Shown: one piece after another, positions 27,777 to 36,717 of the stretch | Position numbering within the stretch: position 1 is the first letter of the stretch | Layout: each line of letters starts with the position of its first letter | NCBI RefSeq assembly: GCF_024171565.1 | Contig: NZ_JALJZZ010000004.1 | Span: forward strand, 234,526 to 298,525 | Source: Okibacterium sp. HSC-33S16 | GTDB lineage: Bacteria > Actinomycetota > Actinomycetes > Actinomycetales > Microbacteriaceae | Direction: 5' to 3' | Length of the DNA: 64,000 nucleotides | Notes under the pieces: generated by a model | The model's database searches: none | The model's input: the letters and a program-made list of their open reading frames with translations, nothing else | What the model was told of the DNA's origin: nothing | Position numbers and translations under genes: made by a program

Positions 27777-29360
27777 GTGACAGTTCGACAGCGACCGAGC
27801 GGCATCCGTTCGGCACACACCGGTAAAAAAGTCGCCGGAATCCTGGCCCTCAGCGTTGCACTCGTGATGACGTTGAGCGGATGCGTGACGGCATTCTTCC
27901 CCGAGAAGGAACCGGCGGTGGTCGCGACCTCAACGCCCAGCGATGAAGACGTTGCCGAGAACCTGCGCGAGTTTTACGGGCAGAGCGTCAGCTGGTCGAG
28001 CTGCGAGCGCACGTTCGAGTGCGCGACGGTTGTCGCGCCGATGGATTGGGAGAACCCCGAGGACGGCGACATTGAGCTCGCGCTGATCCGCCAGCGGGCG
28101 AAGGGCGACGCCATCGGCTCGCTCCTGGTGAACCCGGGTGGACCGGGAGCCTCTGGCTATGAGTTCGTCCGGGATTCAGTGAGCTTCGCCACCGACAGCA
28201 AGCTGCAGCAGAACTTCGACATCGTCGGTTTCGACCCGCGTGGGGTCGGGCGTTCAACTCCGGTGACGTGCCTCGACGATGAGGGCATGGACGAATACCT
28301 CTACGGTCTGTCCGCCGAGGAGCGCGGCAGCGAAGCATGGATGGCCGAACTGGCGGACAGTGCGAAACAGTACGGCGATGCCTGCGCCGAGAACACCGGA
28401 GCGTCGCTCGAGTTCACCGATACCGTGAGTGCCGCGCGCGACCTCGACCTGATGCGGGCCGTTCTCGGTGATTCCGAGCTGTACTACCTCGGCTACTCGT
28501 ACGGCACCTTCCTCGGCGCCACCTACGCCGAGCTCTACCCCACGAAGGCTGGCCGCCTCGTCCTCGACGGCGCGATCGATCCGTCGACGAGCAACTTCGA
28601 GGTGAACATCACCCAGGCCAAGGGCTTCGAGAGCGCGCTGCGTGCGTACCTCGACGACTGCATCGGTACGGCGAAGTGCCCGTTCAAGGGGTCTGTCAAT
28701 GACGCGATGGTGACCATTGGTGGGCTGCTCACATCCGTCGACGCCTCGCCGATCCAGAATGCTGACGGGCGCGAGCTCGGTGCGAACACCTTGCTCACCG
28801 CGATCATTTACCCGCTGTATTCGCCCGAATCCGGGTGGCCGCTGCTCAGCGAAATGTTCGTCGACGTGATGAGCGGAAGTGCGGAGTACGCCTTCTCCTT
28901 CGCGGATGCCTACAACGGCCGAAACGCAGACGGTACCTACCGCGACAACTCGACCGAAGCGTTCACGGCATACAACTGCCGCGACTACACCTACGACGAT
29001 GACCCGGCACGGATGGAGGCGGAAGCCGCTGAACTCGCGGCTGCAGCGCCCACCATCGGACCCTTCTTCGGCTACGGTGACATCGGCTGCGCGAACTGGC
29101 CGTACCCGGATGGAGCCGAACGCACGGAGATCGCGGCAGCAGGTGCTCCGCCGATCGTTGTCGTCGGAACCACGAACGACCCGGCCACTCCGTACGTCTG
29201 GGCCGAGGCTCTGGCCGAGCAGTTGGCGAGCGGCGTACTCGTTACCTATCAGGGTGAAGGGCACACCGGATACAACAAGGGCAGCGAGTGCGTGAATGCG
29301 GCGGTGGACGACTATTTGATCTCGGGCACTGTGCCGACCAAAGATCCGCGGTGCTCCTGA
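27777..29360 (+). CDS. Secreted S33-family peptidase lipoprotein (TAP-like)
   Basis: A 527-residue alpha/beta hydrolase of the tripeptidyl-aminopeptidase-like type with lipobox LSGC near residue 37, so it is lipid-anchored outside the cell. Nucleophile elbow YLGYSYGTFLGATYAE, oxyanion region NPGGPGASG, GFDPRGVGRS, acid in TTNDPATPY and His in GEGHTGYNKGSECV. Similar to mycobacterial SlpE/CaeA-type hydrolases. GTG 27777 has GGAG about 10 bases upstream. It follows holB by 58 bases. Confidence 0.9.
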   Translation: MTVRQRPSGIRSAHTGKKVAGILALSVALVMTLSGCVTAFFPEKEPAVVATSTPSDEDVAENLREFYGQSVSWSSCERTFECATVVAPMDWENPEDGDIELALIRQRAKGDAIGSLLVNPGGPGASGYEFVRDSVSFATDSKLQQNFDIVGFDPRGVGRSTPVTCLDDEGMDEYLYGLSAEERGSEAWMAELADSAKQYGDACAENTGASLEFTDTVSAARDLDLMRAVLGDSELYYLGYSYGTFLGATYAELYPTKAGRLVLDGAIDPSTSNFEVNITQAKGFESALRAYLDDCIGTAKCPFKGSVNDAMVTIGGLLTSVDASPIQNADGRELGANTLLTAIIYPLYSPESGWPLLSEMFVDVMSGSAEYAFSFADAYNGRNADGTYRDNSTEAFTAYNCRDYTYDDDPARMEAEAAELAAAAPTIGPFFGYGDIGCANWPYPDGAERTEIAAAGAPPIVVVGTTNDPATPYVWAEALAEQLASGVLVTYQGEGHTGYNKGSECVNAAVDDYLISGTVPTKDPRCS

Positions 29361-29442
29361 TGTGGTCGTAAGCGGTCCGGGAACCCTGTACGATTGATAG
29401 CTGTGTGCGTCGTATCGACCGTTTTCGGTCGGAGCGAAACAC

Positions 29443-29515
29443 GCCGCCTTAGCTCAGTCGGCAGAGCGTTTCACTCGTAATGAAAAGGTCGTGGGTTCGA
29501 TTCCCACAGGCGGCT
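29443..29515 (+). tRNA. tRNA-Thr(CGT)
   Basis: A 73-base cloverleaf: acceptor GCCGCCT/AGGCGGC, D-arm GCTC-AGTCGGCA-GAGC, anticodon stem TTTCA/TGAAA with loop CTCGTAA (anticodon CGT, reads ACG), T-arm GTGGG-TTCGATT-CCCAC. CCA is encoded at 29516-29518. Confidence 0.95.
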
Positions 29516-29532
29516 CCACAAATTGAACGACG

Positions 29533-29559
29533 AAAACCCCGGCTTCGGCTGGGGTTTTT
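29533..29559 (+). terminator. Rho-independent terminator after tRNA-Thr
   Basis: AAAACCCCGGC-TTCG-GCTGGGGTTTTT: a stable hairpin with a tetraloop-like centre and a T-run directly behind the tRNA. Confidence 0.9.
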
Positions 29560-29573
29560 GTCATCGCGGGGCG

Positions 29574-29954
29574 TCATCGAGGGCCGGCCGCCCCGATCAG
29601 ATTTCCTTCGGGATCGAAGAACTGACCGACCACGAGCTTGCCATTTGGATTGTGGGATGGTGCCAGGGCCGTCGTGGCACCGAGGGATTTCGCCAACTCG
29701 AGTGCATCTTCGACGTCGTCTACCCCGACGTAGAACAATGCGCGAGGTTGGAAAGCAGCGCCACCGCCGATACCGCCCGCAACGGGGTGTCCATTCACGG
29801 GCGGGCTGATGAAGCCATAGTCGCCGGTGTCAGAAATCTGCGGGGCTACTGCTGAGTCAGTGTCCGCATCCCATCCGAACAAGGCTTTGTAGAAGCGGCG
29901 GAGCTCCGCCGGATTCCGCCCGATGATTTCGAAGTGCACGACCGGGTTCGCCAT
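29574..29954 (-). CDS. VOC-family protein
   Basis: A 126-residue vicinal-oxygen-chelate fold protein: NPVVHFEIIGRNPAELRRFYKALFGWDAD, YGFISPP, RALFYVGVDDVEDALELAKSLGA and FDPEGNLIGAAGP. Such single-module proteins act as dimeric glyoxalase/bleomycin-resistance-like enzymes; the substrate is unknown. ATG 29954 follows GGAGG. It is divergent from the second VOC gene. Confidence 0.85.
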   Translation of the reverse strand: MANPVVHFEIIGRNPAELRRFYKALFGWDADTDSAVAPQISDTGDYGFISPPVNGHPVAGGIGGGAAFQPRALFYVGVDDVEDALELAKSLGATTALAPSHNPNGKLVVGQFFDPEGNLIGAAGPR

Positions 29955-30145
29955 TGTTCCTCCAGCGTTGGTTGAGGATGTGGACAGCGTACACATGAGC
30001 TCGCGCGCCGGGGTGAGTGTCGACTCATCGGCGGTTTGCAAAGACGGTTGCGGACCGCAGAAGCGCCGGGGTCGCTGCGACTATCTCGTTCGCATGGACT
30101 GCAAAGCAGATTGCTTGGCAGCGGAGAGGCTGCCAGCATGTGGTC

Positions 30146-30532
30146 ATGGTCGCTCTCATTTCGCACACGACTTTCGATTGCCGCGACGCCTACACGCTTT
30201 CAGTGTTCTGGAGCAAGGTTCTCGGATTCGCTCCCGATGCCGACAATCCTGACGGTCCCGGAGATGAAGAGTGCATGATCTTCTCAGCTGACGGTACCCA
30301 GCGGTTACTGTTCGTCGAGGTTCCCGAAGCGAAACAGGTCAAAAACCGACTGCACCTTGACCTTGTTCCTGACGAGGGCACGCGCGATCAGGAGTTGAAG
30401 CGCCTGCTGGAGTTGGGTGCTCGAGCGATCGATGACCGACGAATGCTGGATGGGTCGGGTTGGGTCGTGCTTGCCGATCCCGAGGGAAACGAGTTCTGCA
30501 TCCTGCGAAGCGAAGCCGAACGCTCACGTTGA
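30146..30532 (+). CDS. VOC-family protein (glyoxalase-like)
   Basis: A 128-residue single-module VOC protein: FDCRDAYTLSVFWSKVLGF, RLLFVEVPEAKQVKNRLHLDLVP and WVVLADPEGNEFCIL, the Glyoxalase_6-like layout. The start could be ATG 30146 or GTG 30140, with no strong ribosome site for either. It is divergent from the VOC gene at 29574-29954; the two are different subtypes. Confidence 0.82.
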   Translation: MVALISHTTFDCRDAYTLSVFWSKVLGFAPDADNPDGPGDEECMIFSADGTQRLLFVEVPEAKQVKNRLHLDLVPDEGTRDQELKRLLELGARAIDDRRMLDGSGWVVLADPEGNEFCILRSEAERSR

Positions 30533-30721
30533 GTGCTCTGAACGGCAACGCTCTCGAAACGTCGATTGCCCCGAGTCGGGGTCGAACCCGCTGAGGTCCC
30601 ATGAAAGGTCAGCTCAAAGCGGGCAGATATCGCCGCTGAGCGATGCGGCCGGACCCCTCGTGTGCGCTCTGCTTAAGTGCTTCACTGAGCACAAATGAGC
30701 AACTCTCAGAGGAGACGCATA

Positions 30722-31237
30722 ATGGACAATCCAACGTACCTTGGGACCGATATCTCGGGAATGATCCATGCTGCTCGCGCGGAGGCGCGACGAATAATGG
30801 AGGCCAATAAGGGCGACGTGATCGGCGATCACCAAGCCATTCTGGATCGGCTGGAGACGGGTGGTTTGATCACCGGTGAGGAATCACGGACGCTCTTGGA
30901 TTTGTACAAACTCGGTTATGAGGCGGGTGAACCGAAGGGCGAGCCCCAGCGGGCGTACTTCCAGTCCCGAGAGATCTACAACAAGCTGGCCGCAAGCGGT
31001 AAGGCCAGCCCTGTCGCACTCGTTGTGGCGTCGGCTTCAATCGGCTCGTTTGAAATTTCGGAGGATCCCGGAGGGTCAACGACGGTCACGATCGCCCGGG
31101 TGAGTTACGGCTCAAGCCTCGCTGGCATCGGAGCCGGGATCGGGTCCCTCTTCGGCGGACCCGCTGGTGGTGTGCTCGGTGGAGCGATTGGCGGGCTCAT
31201 CGGTGGAATCGTGGACGACAAGAAGGGGAAGAAGTAG
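30722..31237 (+). CDS. Hypothetical protein with C-terminal glycine zipper
   Basis: A 171-residue protein that I do not recognise. Residues 1-95 form a charged helical region (AARAEARRIMEANKGDV ... ILDRLETGGLITGEESRTLLDLYKLG), 95-130 a short beta-like part, and about 135-165 a glycine zipper (GIGAGIGSLFGGPAGGVLG, then GAIGGLIGGIVDD) ending in a basic tail. Glycine zippers insert into membranes or drive oligomers; a membrane-associated role is inference. ATG 30722 has GGAG 7 bases upstream. It stands alone between a VOC gene and ohr. Confidence 0.75.
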   Translation: MDNPTYLGTDISGMIHAARAEARRIMEANKGDVIGDHQAILDRLETGGLITGEESRTLLDLYKLGYEAGEPKGEPQRAYFQSREIYNKLAASGKASPVALVVASASIGSFEISEDPGGSTTVTIARVSYGSSLAGIGAGIGSLFGGPAGGVLGGAIGGLIGGIVDDKKGKK

Positions 31238-31330
31238 GCGGCCTGCTCGTGCGCGTCGCTTTCGCCAGCCGCCTCGCCGGGCTGCGCGGAAAAGTCCCGC
31301 ACAGCACGGCGAAGTCAGGTCGACCGAGGC

Positions 31331-31753
31331 TTAGTCGTCGGTGACGATGATGTTCACGTCGATGTTGCCCCGGGTTGCGTTCGAGTAGGGGCAGAGCTTG
31401 TGCGCTTCATCCGCGATCTCCTGAGCGAGAGCAGCGTCGAGTTCGGGAATGACAACCTCGAGGTCCACGGCCAAGCCGAAACCACCGTCATCGTTCGAGA
31501 GCACGTGCACGCGCCCGCCAACGGACGAATCACCGAGGTTAACCTTCTTCGCGCGGGCCGCGGCCTGCAGCGCAGAGTGGAAGCAGGTGGCATAGCCGGC
31601 GGCAAACAGTTCTTCGGGGTTTGAGCCGTTCCCTGAGCCGCCCATTTCCTTGGGTACGGCCATTTCCATATTCACTCGACCGGATGGTGTGGTGACGCGG
31701 CCGTTGCGGCCTCCGCCGGTGGCGAGCGCTTCGGCGGTGTAGATCGGTGTCAT
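31331..31753 (-). CDS. ohr: Organic hydroperoxide resistance protein
   Basis: A 140-residue OsmC/Ohr-fold thiol peroxidase reducing organic peroxides. Catalytic cysteines are in YATCFHSAL and LCPYSNATRGNI, with the Arg-containing N-terminal TTPSGRVNMEMAVP and NPEELFAAGYA typical for Ohr rather than OsmC. AAGGA precedes ATG 31753. No OhrR regulator is adjacent. Confidence 0.93.
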   Translation of the reverse strand: MTPIYTAEALATGGGRNGRVTTPSGRVNMEMAVPKEMGGSGNGSNPEELFAAGYATCFHSALQAAARAKKVNLGDSSVGGRVHVLSNDDGGFGLAVDLEVVIPELDAALAQEIADEAHKLCPYSNATRGNIDVNIIVTDD

Positions 31754-31899
31754 TGTTGTCCTTCCCAACTGAAACTGCCTCGGGCAAGAACTCGAGGCGT
31801 CTTTCACGTTACGCGGCTGTGGCTGGGAGCTCGGACTTCTCCCCAACCTGAGCTGGCTCTGCTACCCTCGCGTCACACGACGAGTGGATCGAGGCCAAG

Positions 31900-32310
31900 G
31901 TGCGGAGAACGTTGACGACGACAGTCATTGTGATGGCGGCGCTCTCGCTCGCGGGGTGCTCCGTTGATCCCGCCAGCTCGGTGTACGACGGCGAGCAGAC
32001 CGACGCTGACCGCATCCCTGACTTCGTCATGAGCGACGGGAACGCCGAGAACTACGACCTCGACAGTTCGCGCTTTCTCGGAACGGCCAAAGGCCGCGAG
32101 TTCTATGCTGTCCGCAGTGTGGAGATGGGACATTGCATCGCGACGGTGGTGGCGGAGCCCGTCGACTGGCACATCGTCTGTTCGCCCTCTGGAGAGATGA
32201 GGTTCAGTGGTTCCGGCGTCCAGGGGCGCTACTTTCCCGGCGGGTACCCGGAAGACAGTGCAGAAGACGGGTGGATCAGCGTTCACCCCTCGCTGCGCAT
32301 TCAGGAATAA
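31900..32310 (+). CDS. Small lipoprotein, 136 aa
   Basis: A 136-residue exported lipoprotein: RRTLTTTVIVMAALSLAGC, with Cys at about 20 in the lipobox, followed by a domain with FLGTAKGREFYAVRSVE, HCIATVV and WHIVCSPSG; two further cysteines could pair. The start is GTG 31900. The function is unknown. Confidence 0.8.
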   Translation: MRRTLTTTVIVMAALSLAGCSVDPASSVYDGEQTDADRIPDFVMSDGNAENYDLDSSRFLGTAKGREFYAVRSVEMGHCIATVVAEPVDWHIVCSPSGEMRFSGSGVQGRYFPGGYPEDSAEDGWISVHPSLRIQE

Positions 32311-32637
32311 GCCGGCTCGCGGACAAAGCAGCGTAGTGGCCGAGGCTCGCGGAACGAGGCATTGCCGCGCCCCCCGAACTGTGGGGTACCCCGCCGTTAC
32401 GCACGGCTGATACCGTCAAGTCAAGCGCTTGAGCCCGCTCGGGTAACGGCGTGACCCCCGACTGTGCCCCCAGACGGGAAAGTCCCCTCTAGCCGCCAAT
32501 CGGGGTGGCGGGAGGGGACCTTTTTGTTGCCATCCTGGGCAATGCCCCTTGTCCAGGATGCCAGCATACGGGTGCCGGGTTTTCCTGCCCAGTCCCCTAA
32601 GCAGGGGACCGGTGGACACTGAGCGGGTCGCCGTCGC
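32311..32637. other. 327-bp intergenic region with three hairpins
   Basis: No credible protein gene. It contains a palindrome CAAGCGCTTG near 32420 and three successive hairpins: GTCCCCTC/GAGGGGAC (32482-32519) with a T-run; CATCCTGG.CAA/TTG.CCAGGATG (about 32531-32559); and GTCCCCT-AAGC-AGGGGAC (about 32594-32611). The first is a plausible terminator for a plus-strand transcript. The rest could be part of a small RNA, but I see no family signature. Confidence 0.5.
32482..32525 (+). terminator. Rho-independent terminator
   Basis: Stem GTCCCCTC (32482-32489) with GAGGGGAC (32512-32519), a further inner GCCGCC/GGCGG pairing, then CTTTTT. It is about 170 bases after the lipoprotein gene, so a non-coding transcript may end here. 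Confidence 0.75.
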
Positions 32638-33147
32638 TCAGTCCGCGACCGCGAGGTCAAACACCAACTCGAGCCCGTCAATCTCGTCCATCTGGTCGCC
32701 GACATGCACGAACGGAAACTTCGCGAGGGTCGCGAGTGACGCTGTGTTGTCGGGGTTGATTGAGGCACGCAGCACTCGGACATCGGGGCTCTCCCGAGCA
32801 GCCGCGACGATATGCGTGAGCATTGCGGTGGCGTAGCCACGCCGCTGATACTCGGGAATCACGCTGTAGCTCAACTCGACCATTCCGTCGGCGTCCGGAC
32901 GGCCATGGAACCCTGACCGGCCAATCACCGTTCCGTCGTCGGCGCGAGCAACAATCCACGCCACCCACTCTTCGTCAGCGGGCTCCCGCTCAACCTGGGC
33001 GAGGCGGAGTTCCCACAGCCAGGTGTGCTCGAGGTACTCCTCAGGCAGATCGAACCCGGTAACCCGGCTGGCCTCGGCCAGGTCGCCGGCCGTGAGTGCC
33101 CGCAAACCGGCGGCGCCAAGCGGAACGAAAGTGACAGCATCCGTCAT
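32638..33147 (-). CDS. GNAT-family N-acetyltransferase
   Basis: A 169-residue acetyltransferase with the acetyl-CoA loop YQRRGYATAML, preceded by MVELSYSVIPE and followed by LRASINPDNTASLATLAKFPF, the RimJ-like arrangement. The N-terminal half is shorter than RimJ/RimL. The substrate is unknown. GGAG lies 11 bases before ATG 33147. It is divergent from the Gfo/Idh gene. Confidence 0.85.
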   Translation of the reverse strand: MTDAVTFVPLGAAGLRALTAGDLAEASRVTGFDLPEEYLEHTWLWELRLAQVEREPADEEWVAWIVARADDGTVIGRSGFHGRPDADGMVELSYSVIPEYQRRGYATAMLTHIVAAARESPDVRVLRASINPDNTASLATLAKFPFVHVGDQMDEIDGLELVFDLAVAD

Positions 33148-33197
33148 TATGAAATTTCGCTCCCCGTCGTGCCGATTGTCGCCGATAGTCTAGACCG

Positions 33198-34184
33198 GTG
33201 ACTAACACTGGGCTCCGCTGGGGCATTCTCGGGCCGGGAGGCATCGCCCAGGCGTTTGCGTCTGATCTCGTTCTGCACAATTTCACGGTGCAAGCCGTCG
33301 GTTCGAGGCGAGCGGATGCCGCCGCCTCCTTCGCGGAGAAATTCGGCATTGCGAATGTGCACGGCAGCTACGAAGAGCTGGTCGCTGACCCCGAGGTCGA
33401 TGCGATCTACATTGCGACCCCGCACCCGTTCCACGCCGAGCAGGCGCTGCTCGCACTCAACGCCGGCAAGCACGTGCTCGTGGAGAAGCCCTTCACGCTC
33501 AATGCACGTGAGGCCGAAGCCGTCGTTGCCCGCGCGGAGGAACTCGGACTCGTCGTGCTCGAGGCGATGTGGACGCGATTCCTGCCGCACATGGCTCGCA
33601 TCCGCGAGATTCTCGACTCCGGAGCGATCGGTGAGGTCCGTTCGCTCATCGCCGACCACACCCAGGACCTCCCGGACGACCCGGCGCACCGCATCAACGA
33701 CCTCGCACTCGGCGGTGGCGCCCTGCTCGATCTCGGCATCTACCCGATCTCGTTCGCCAGCGCCCTGTTCGGTGCGCCAGCCAGCGTGCAGGCCACCGCG
33801 ACGTTCAAGGACACCGGGGCAGACGCGAGCATCGCAACTCTCTTCAGCTACGGGAACGGCCGGATCGCCACGACCCTGTCGGCAAGCGACACCCGCGGGC
33901 CGAACCGCGCCACCATCCTCGGCACCGAGGGACGCATTGAGATCGACGCTGTCTGGTACACGCCGACCTCGTTCACCGTCTACGACGCGGCCGGTGAGGT
34001 GACCGAGACCTACCAGTCAGAGGTTGCCGGGCGAGGAATGCAGTTTCAGGCCGCGGAACTCGAGCGACTGGTCGAAAAAGGGCAACTGGAGTCTCCGTTG
34101 CTGCCGCACGCGGAGATGGTCTCGATCATGGGCACCCTCGACGACGTGCGCAGCCAGATTGGGCTGGTTTACCCCACCGATTAG
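33198..34184 (+). CDS. Gfo/Idh/MocA-family oxidoreductase
   Basis: A 328-residue NAD(P)-dependent dehydrogenase, sugar or inositol type. Rossmann motif WGILGPGGIAQAFA, then YIATPHPFHAEQALLALNAGKHVLVEKPFTLN with the conserved EKP, and a C-terminal alpha/beta domain (GGGALLDLGIYPISFA). GTG 33198 has no ribosome site but TAGTCT exactly 6 bases upstream (leaderless candidate). The substrate is not predictable. Confidence 0.9.
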   Translation: MTNTGLRWGILGPGGIAQAFASDLVLHNFTVQAVGSRRADAAASFAEKFGIANVHGSYEELVADPEVDAIYIATPHPFHAEQALLALNAGKHVLVEKPFTLNAREAEAVVARAEELGLVVLEAMWTRFLPHMARIREILDSGAIGEVRSLIADHTQDLPDDPAHRINDLALGGGALLDLGIYPISFASALFGAPASVQATATFKDTGADASIATLFSYGNGRIATTLSASDTRGPNRATILGTEGRIEIDAVWYTPTSFTVYDAAGEVTETYQSEVAGRGMQFQAAELERLVEKGQLESPLLPHAEMVSIMGTLDDVRSQIGLVYPTD

Positions 34185-34236
34185 TCCACGAAACCGGATG
34201 CAGCGCGACGCCAGTCTTGCCCGCTAAAATGCCCGG

Positions 34237-36012
34237 GTGCGCGAAAATCCACCCGGGGACGCCCCGACGCCCGATGACGAGGGTCTGACGGAGCCGATCG
34301 GTGCTGCCGCGGGGTCGTCTGACGAGGGCTGGACGCTGAGCGCTTCGGGGAACGACGAGGACTGGACGCTTAGTGAGTCGGAGCCCTTTGACCTTGAACC
34401 GCAGGATGAGTGGGCGAGCGCGGATGACGCGCGGCTCAACGAACCGCCCCTGACCGCTGAGACCGCCACGGTGGTCTCGATTCCTCCGGTGGCGGCGTCC
34501 GCGTCGGTGGGGTCGTCGTTCCTGCCCGCCGGAGCGACGGCGCCTGCCCGTTCCGGTGGTGACGAGCCGCCGCACCCGCCGAGCCACCGCTCGGGTGGAA
34601 TCGGCGCGGTGTTCGCCCGCAACCCGAAAACCTGGTTGATCGCCGCGTCGGTGGCCGTGTTCGCCGTCTTCGGATCGGGCGCGGTCGCCCTCGGCGCCGC
34701 CGTTGCGTCCCCTGACGCCGGGACGCCGATCGCTGCGCTCAGCGAGAGCTCGACCCCGTCGCCCACGGTGACCACGCCGCCGCCGCGCCCCGTCCCCGCC
34801 GCTGAACTGCCGGCATCCGCTCTGCGAACCTGTTCGGTGGCCGGACTGCTCAACGACTCGCGCTTCGGCACTCTGCAGGCTCAAGTGCTCAACGCTGCGA
34901 CCGGCGAGCTGCTGTTCGAGCGCGACCCCGCGACTGCCTCGCAGACCGCCAGCTCGATGAAGGTGCTCACGGCGGCGGCGGCATTGAGTGTGTTGGGCCC
35001 AGACTTCCGGGCGTCGACGAGGGTCGTCACCGGATCGGAGCCGGGAACTATCGTGCTCGTCGGCGGGGGAGACCTCACCCTCACCCGGCTGCCGACGGGC
35101 CAGGAGCCGGTCTACACCGGTGCCGCTCACCTCGACGACCTGGCCAGCCAGGCGAAGGCGGCATACGAGGCCGCGAACCCAGGCACCCCAATCACTCGGA
35201 TCGTGCTCGATTCGAGCTACTTCAGCGGCAAGACCTGGGGCGACACCTGGCCGGCGACTGAGCGGGGAACCGGGTGGTTGTCGCACATCACCGCACTGCA
35301 GGTGGACGCCGACCGCGCAAACCCACAGGTGTTTTTGTCGCCGCGTGGCGAAGACCCGATCGGCCGCGCCGGGAGCGCATTCGCGTCATACTTCGGGAAC
35401 GTGGCGACCGAGCAAGGCACCGCGCCCGCGGGGGCGGCGGAGTTGGCATCCGTTTCGTCGCAACCGCTCTCGACGCTCATTCCACAAGCGCTGATTCCGT
35501 CAGACAACTCGCTCGCCGAGATGATCGGTCGACACGTCGCTATCAAGCTCGGGCTCGGCAACTCGATTGATGCCATTGCCGCCGCGATTCCGCAGGGGCT
35601 CGAGGCCTACGGCATCGACACGTCGGGACTCCGGACCGCCGACGCCTCCGGGATGAGCCGCAACAACGCTGTGCCGCCGTCGTACTTCACGCAGCTCTTT
35701 CTCAAGATCAACGCCCGTGAGGGCAACCTGGGCATCATCCGGGACGGGTTGCCGGTCGCCGGTGAATCCGGAACCCTCAACTACTCGAACCGATTCTTCG
35801 GCGCGAACGCTGTTTCACGCGGACACATCCGCGCAAAGTCTGGTTCGATTTCGTCGGCGTATACGCTGACCGGCATCATCGACGCGGTGGACGGCTCGAC
35901 GCTCATCTTCGCGATTTACGCGACCGGGAACGTCGGCTCGGGCGCCCGCACAGCCATCGATACGCTCGCGACGGGCTTCTACAAGTGCGGCGCGAACCTG
36001 TCGAATACGTAG
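34237..36012 (+). CDS. dacB: D-alanyl-D-alanine carboxypeptidase, DacB/PBP4 type (S13)
   Basis: A 591-residue peptidoglycan hydrolase. It has a long cytoplasmic acidic N-terminus (about 1-125) with two WTLS copies (GWTLSAS, DWTLSES), a membrane helix at about 131-152, a Pro/Thr linker, then the S13 domain with SSMK (nucleophile Ser in TASSMKVL), SDN in IPSDNSLAEMIG and KSG in RAKSGSISSAY. GTG 34237 is preceded by TAAAAT with a 6-base gap, a leaderless candidate. Nicotinamidase follows 18 bases downstream. Confidence 0.92.
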   Translation: MRENPPGDAPTPDDEGLTEPIGAAAGSSDEGWTLSASGNDEDWTLSESEPFDLEPQDEWASADDARLNEPPLTAETATVVSIPPVAASASVGSSFLPAGATAPARSGGDEPPHPPSHRSGGIGAVFARNPKTWLIAASVAVFAVFGSGAVALGAAVASPDAGTPIAALSESSTPSPTVTTPPPRPVPAAELPASALRTCSVAGLLNDSRFGTLQAQVLNAATGELLFERDPATASQTASSMKVLTAAAALSVLGPDFRASTRVVTGSEPGTIVLVGGGDLTLTRLPTGQEPVYTGAAHLDDLASQAKAAYEAANPGTPITRIVLDSSYFSGKTWGDTWPATERGTGWLSHITALQVDADRANPQVFLSPRGEDPIGRAGSAFASYFGNVATEQGTAPAGAAELASVSSQPLSTLIPQALIPSDNSLAEMIGRHVAIKLGLGNSIDAIAAAIPQGLEAYGIDTSGLRTADASGMSRNNAVPPSYFTQLFLKINAREGNLGIIRDGLPVAGESGTLNYSNRFFGANAVSRGHIRAKSGSISSAYTLTGIIDAVDGSTLIFAIYATGNVGSGARTAIDTLATGFYKCGANLSNT

Positions 36013-36030
36013 TTTCGGAACGGAGAATAT

Positions 36031-36633
36031 ATGTCTCGCGCGTTGTTCATCATCGATGTGCAGAACGACTTCACCGAGGGCGGAGCGCTCGGAGTGGACG
36101 GCGGGGCTGCCGTCGCTGCTGACACCACCCGCTACCTGGAACGAGCGTTTGGCGACTATGACGTCGTCATGGCAAGTCGTGACTGGCACGACCCCGAGGG
36201 CGACAACGGCGGACACTTCGCCCAAGCTGGCACCGACCCCGACTACGTCGTCACCTGGCCACCGCACTGTGTCGCCGGTACGGCGGGCGCGGAGTACCAC
36301 CCGGGACTCGATCTCTCCCACGTCACCATGCACGTGAAGAAGGGGCAGGGCGAGCCCGCCTACTCGATCTACGACGGCGAAGTGGAGGGTGGCGCGTCCG
36401 ATGGCGCCACGGTCTCGGCGGTCCTCGAAGAGCGAGGGATCACCGAGGTCGACGTTGTGGGCATTGCCACCGACTACTGCGTGCGTGCCTCCGTGCTCGA
36501 CGCCATCGAGCACGGTCGCCACGTGCGCGTCTTCACCGACCTGGTCGCGGGCGTCGCCCGCGAGTCCAGCGACGCAGCGTTGCTCGAGATGGGCCACGCC
36601 GGTGCCGTTCTGGTGGCGAGCGACGCGGACTGA
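36031..36633 (+). CDS. pncA: Nicotinamidase/isochorismatase-family hydrolase
   Basis: A 200-residue cysteine hydrolase, probably nicotinamide to nicotinate for NAD salvage. Asp9 in IIDVQNDF, Lys in HVKKGQG near 103 and Cys150 in ATDYCVRASVLDA form the triad; DWH (51-53) and His62 fit metal binding. Downstream of dacB with an 18-base gap, so probably co-transcribed. Confidence 0.88.
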   Translation: MSRALFIIDVQNDFTEGGALGVDGGAAVAADTTRYLERAFGDYDVVMASRDWHDPEGDNGGHFAQAGTDPDYVVTWPPHCVAGTAGAEYHPGLDLSHVTMHVKKGQGEPAYSIYDGEVEGGASDGATVSAVLEERGITEVDVVGIATDYCVRASVLDAIEHGRHVRVFTDLVAGVARESSDAALLEMGHAGAVLVASDAD

Positions 36634-36665
36634 CGCTCAGGCGCCCCCGCGCGACCTGAGACGCC

Positions 36666-36701
36666 ACGCGCCGCCGATCCCGCAGGGGACCGACGGCGCG
36701 T
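36666..36701. terminator. Hairpin between convergent genes
   Basis: ACGCGCCG (36666-36673) pairs with CGGCGCGT (36694-36701). It lies between the nicotinamidase and the dioxygenase, which converge here. There is no T-run. Confidence 0.5.
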
Positions 36702-36717
36702 TGCATCGGGGAAGCGG

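Noticed and set aside
29960..30140. tRNA-Cys-like fragment (GGACTGCAAAGCAG) between the two VOC genes
   Set aside because: No acceptor stem, D-arm or T-arm can be formed around it; chance resemblance to an anticodon arm.
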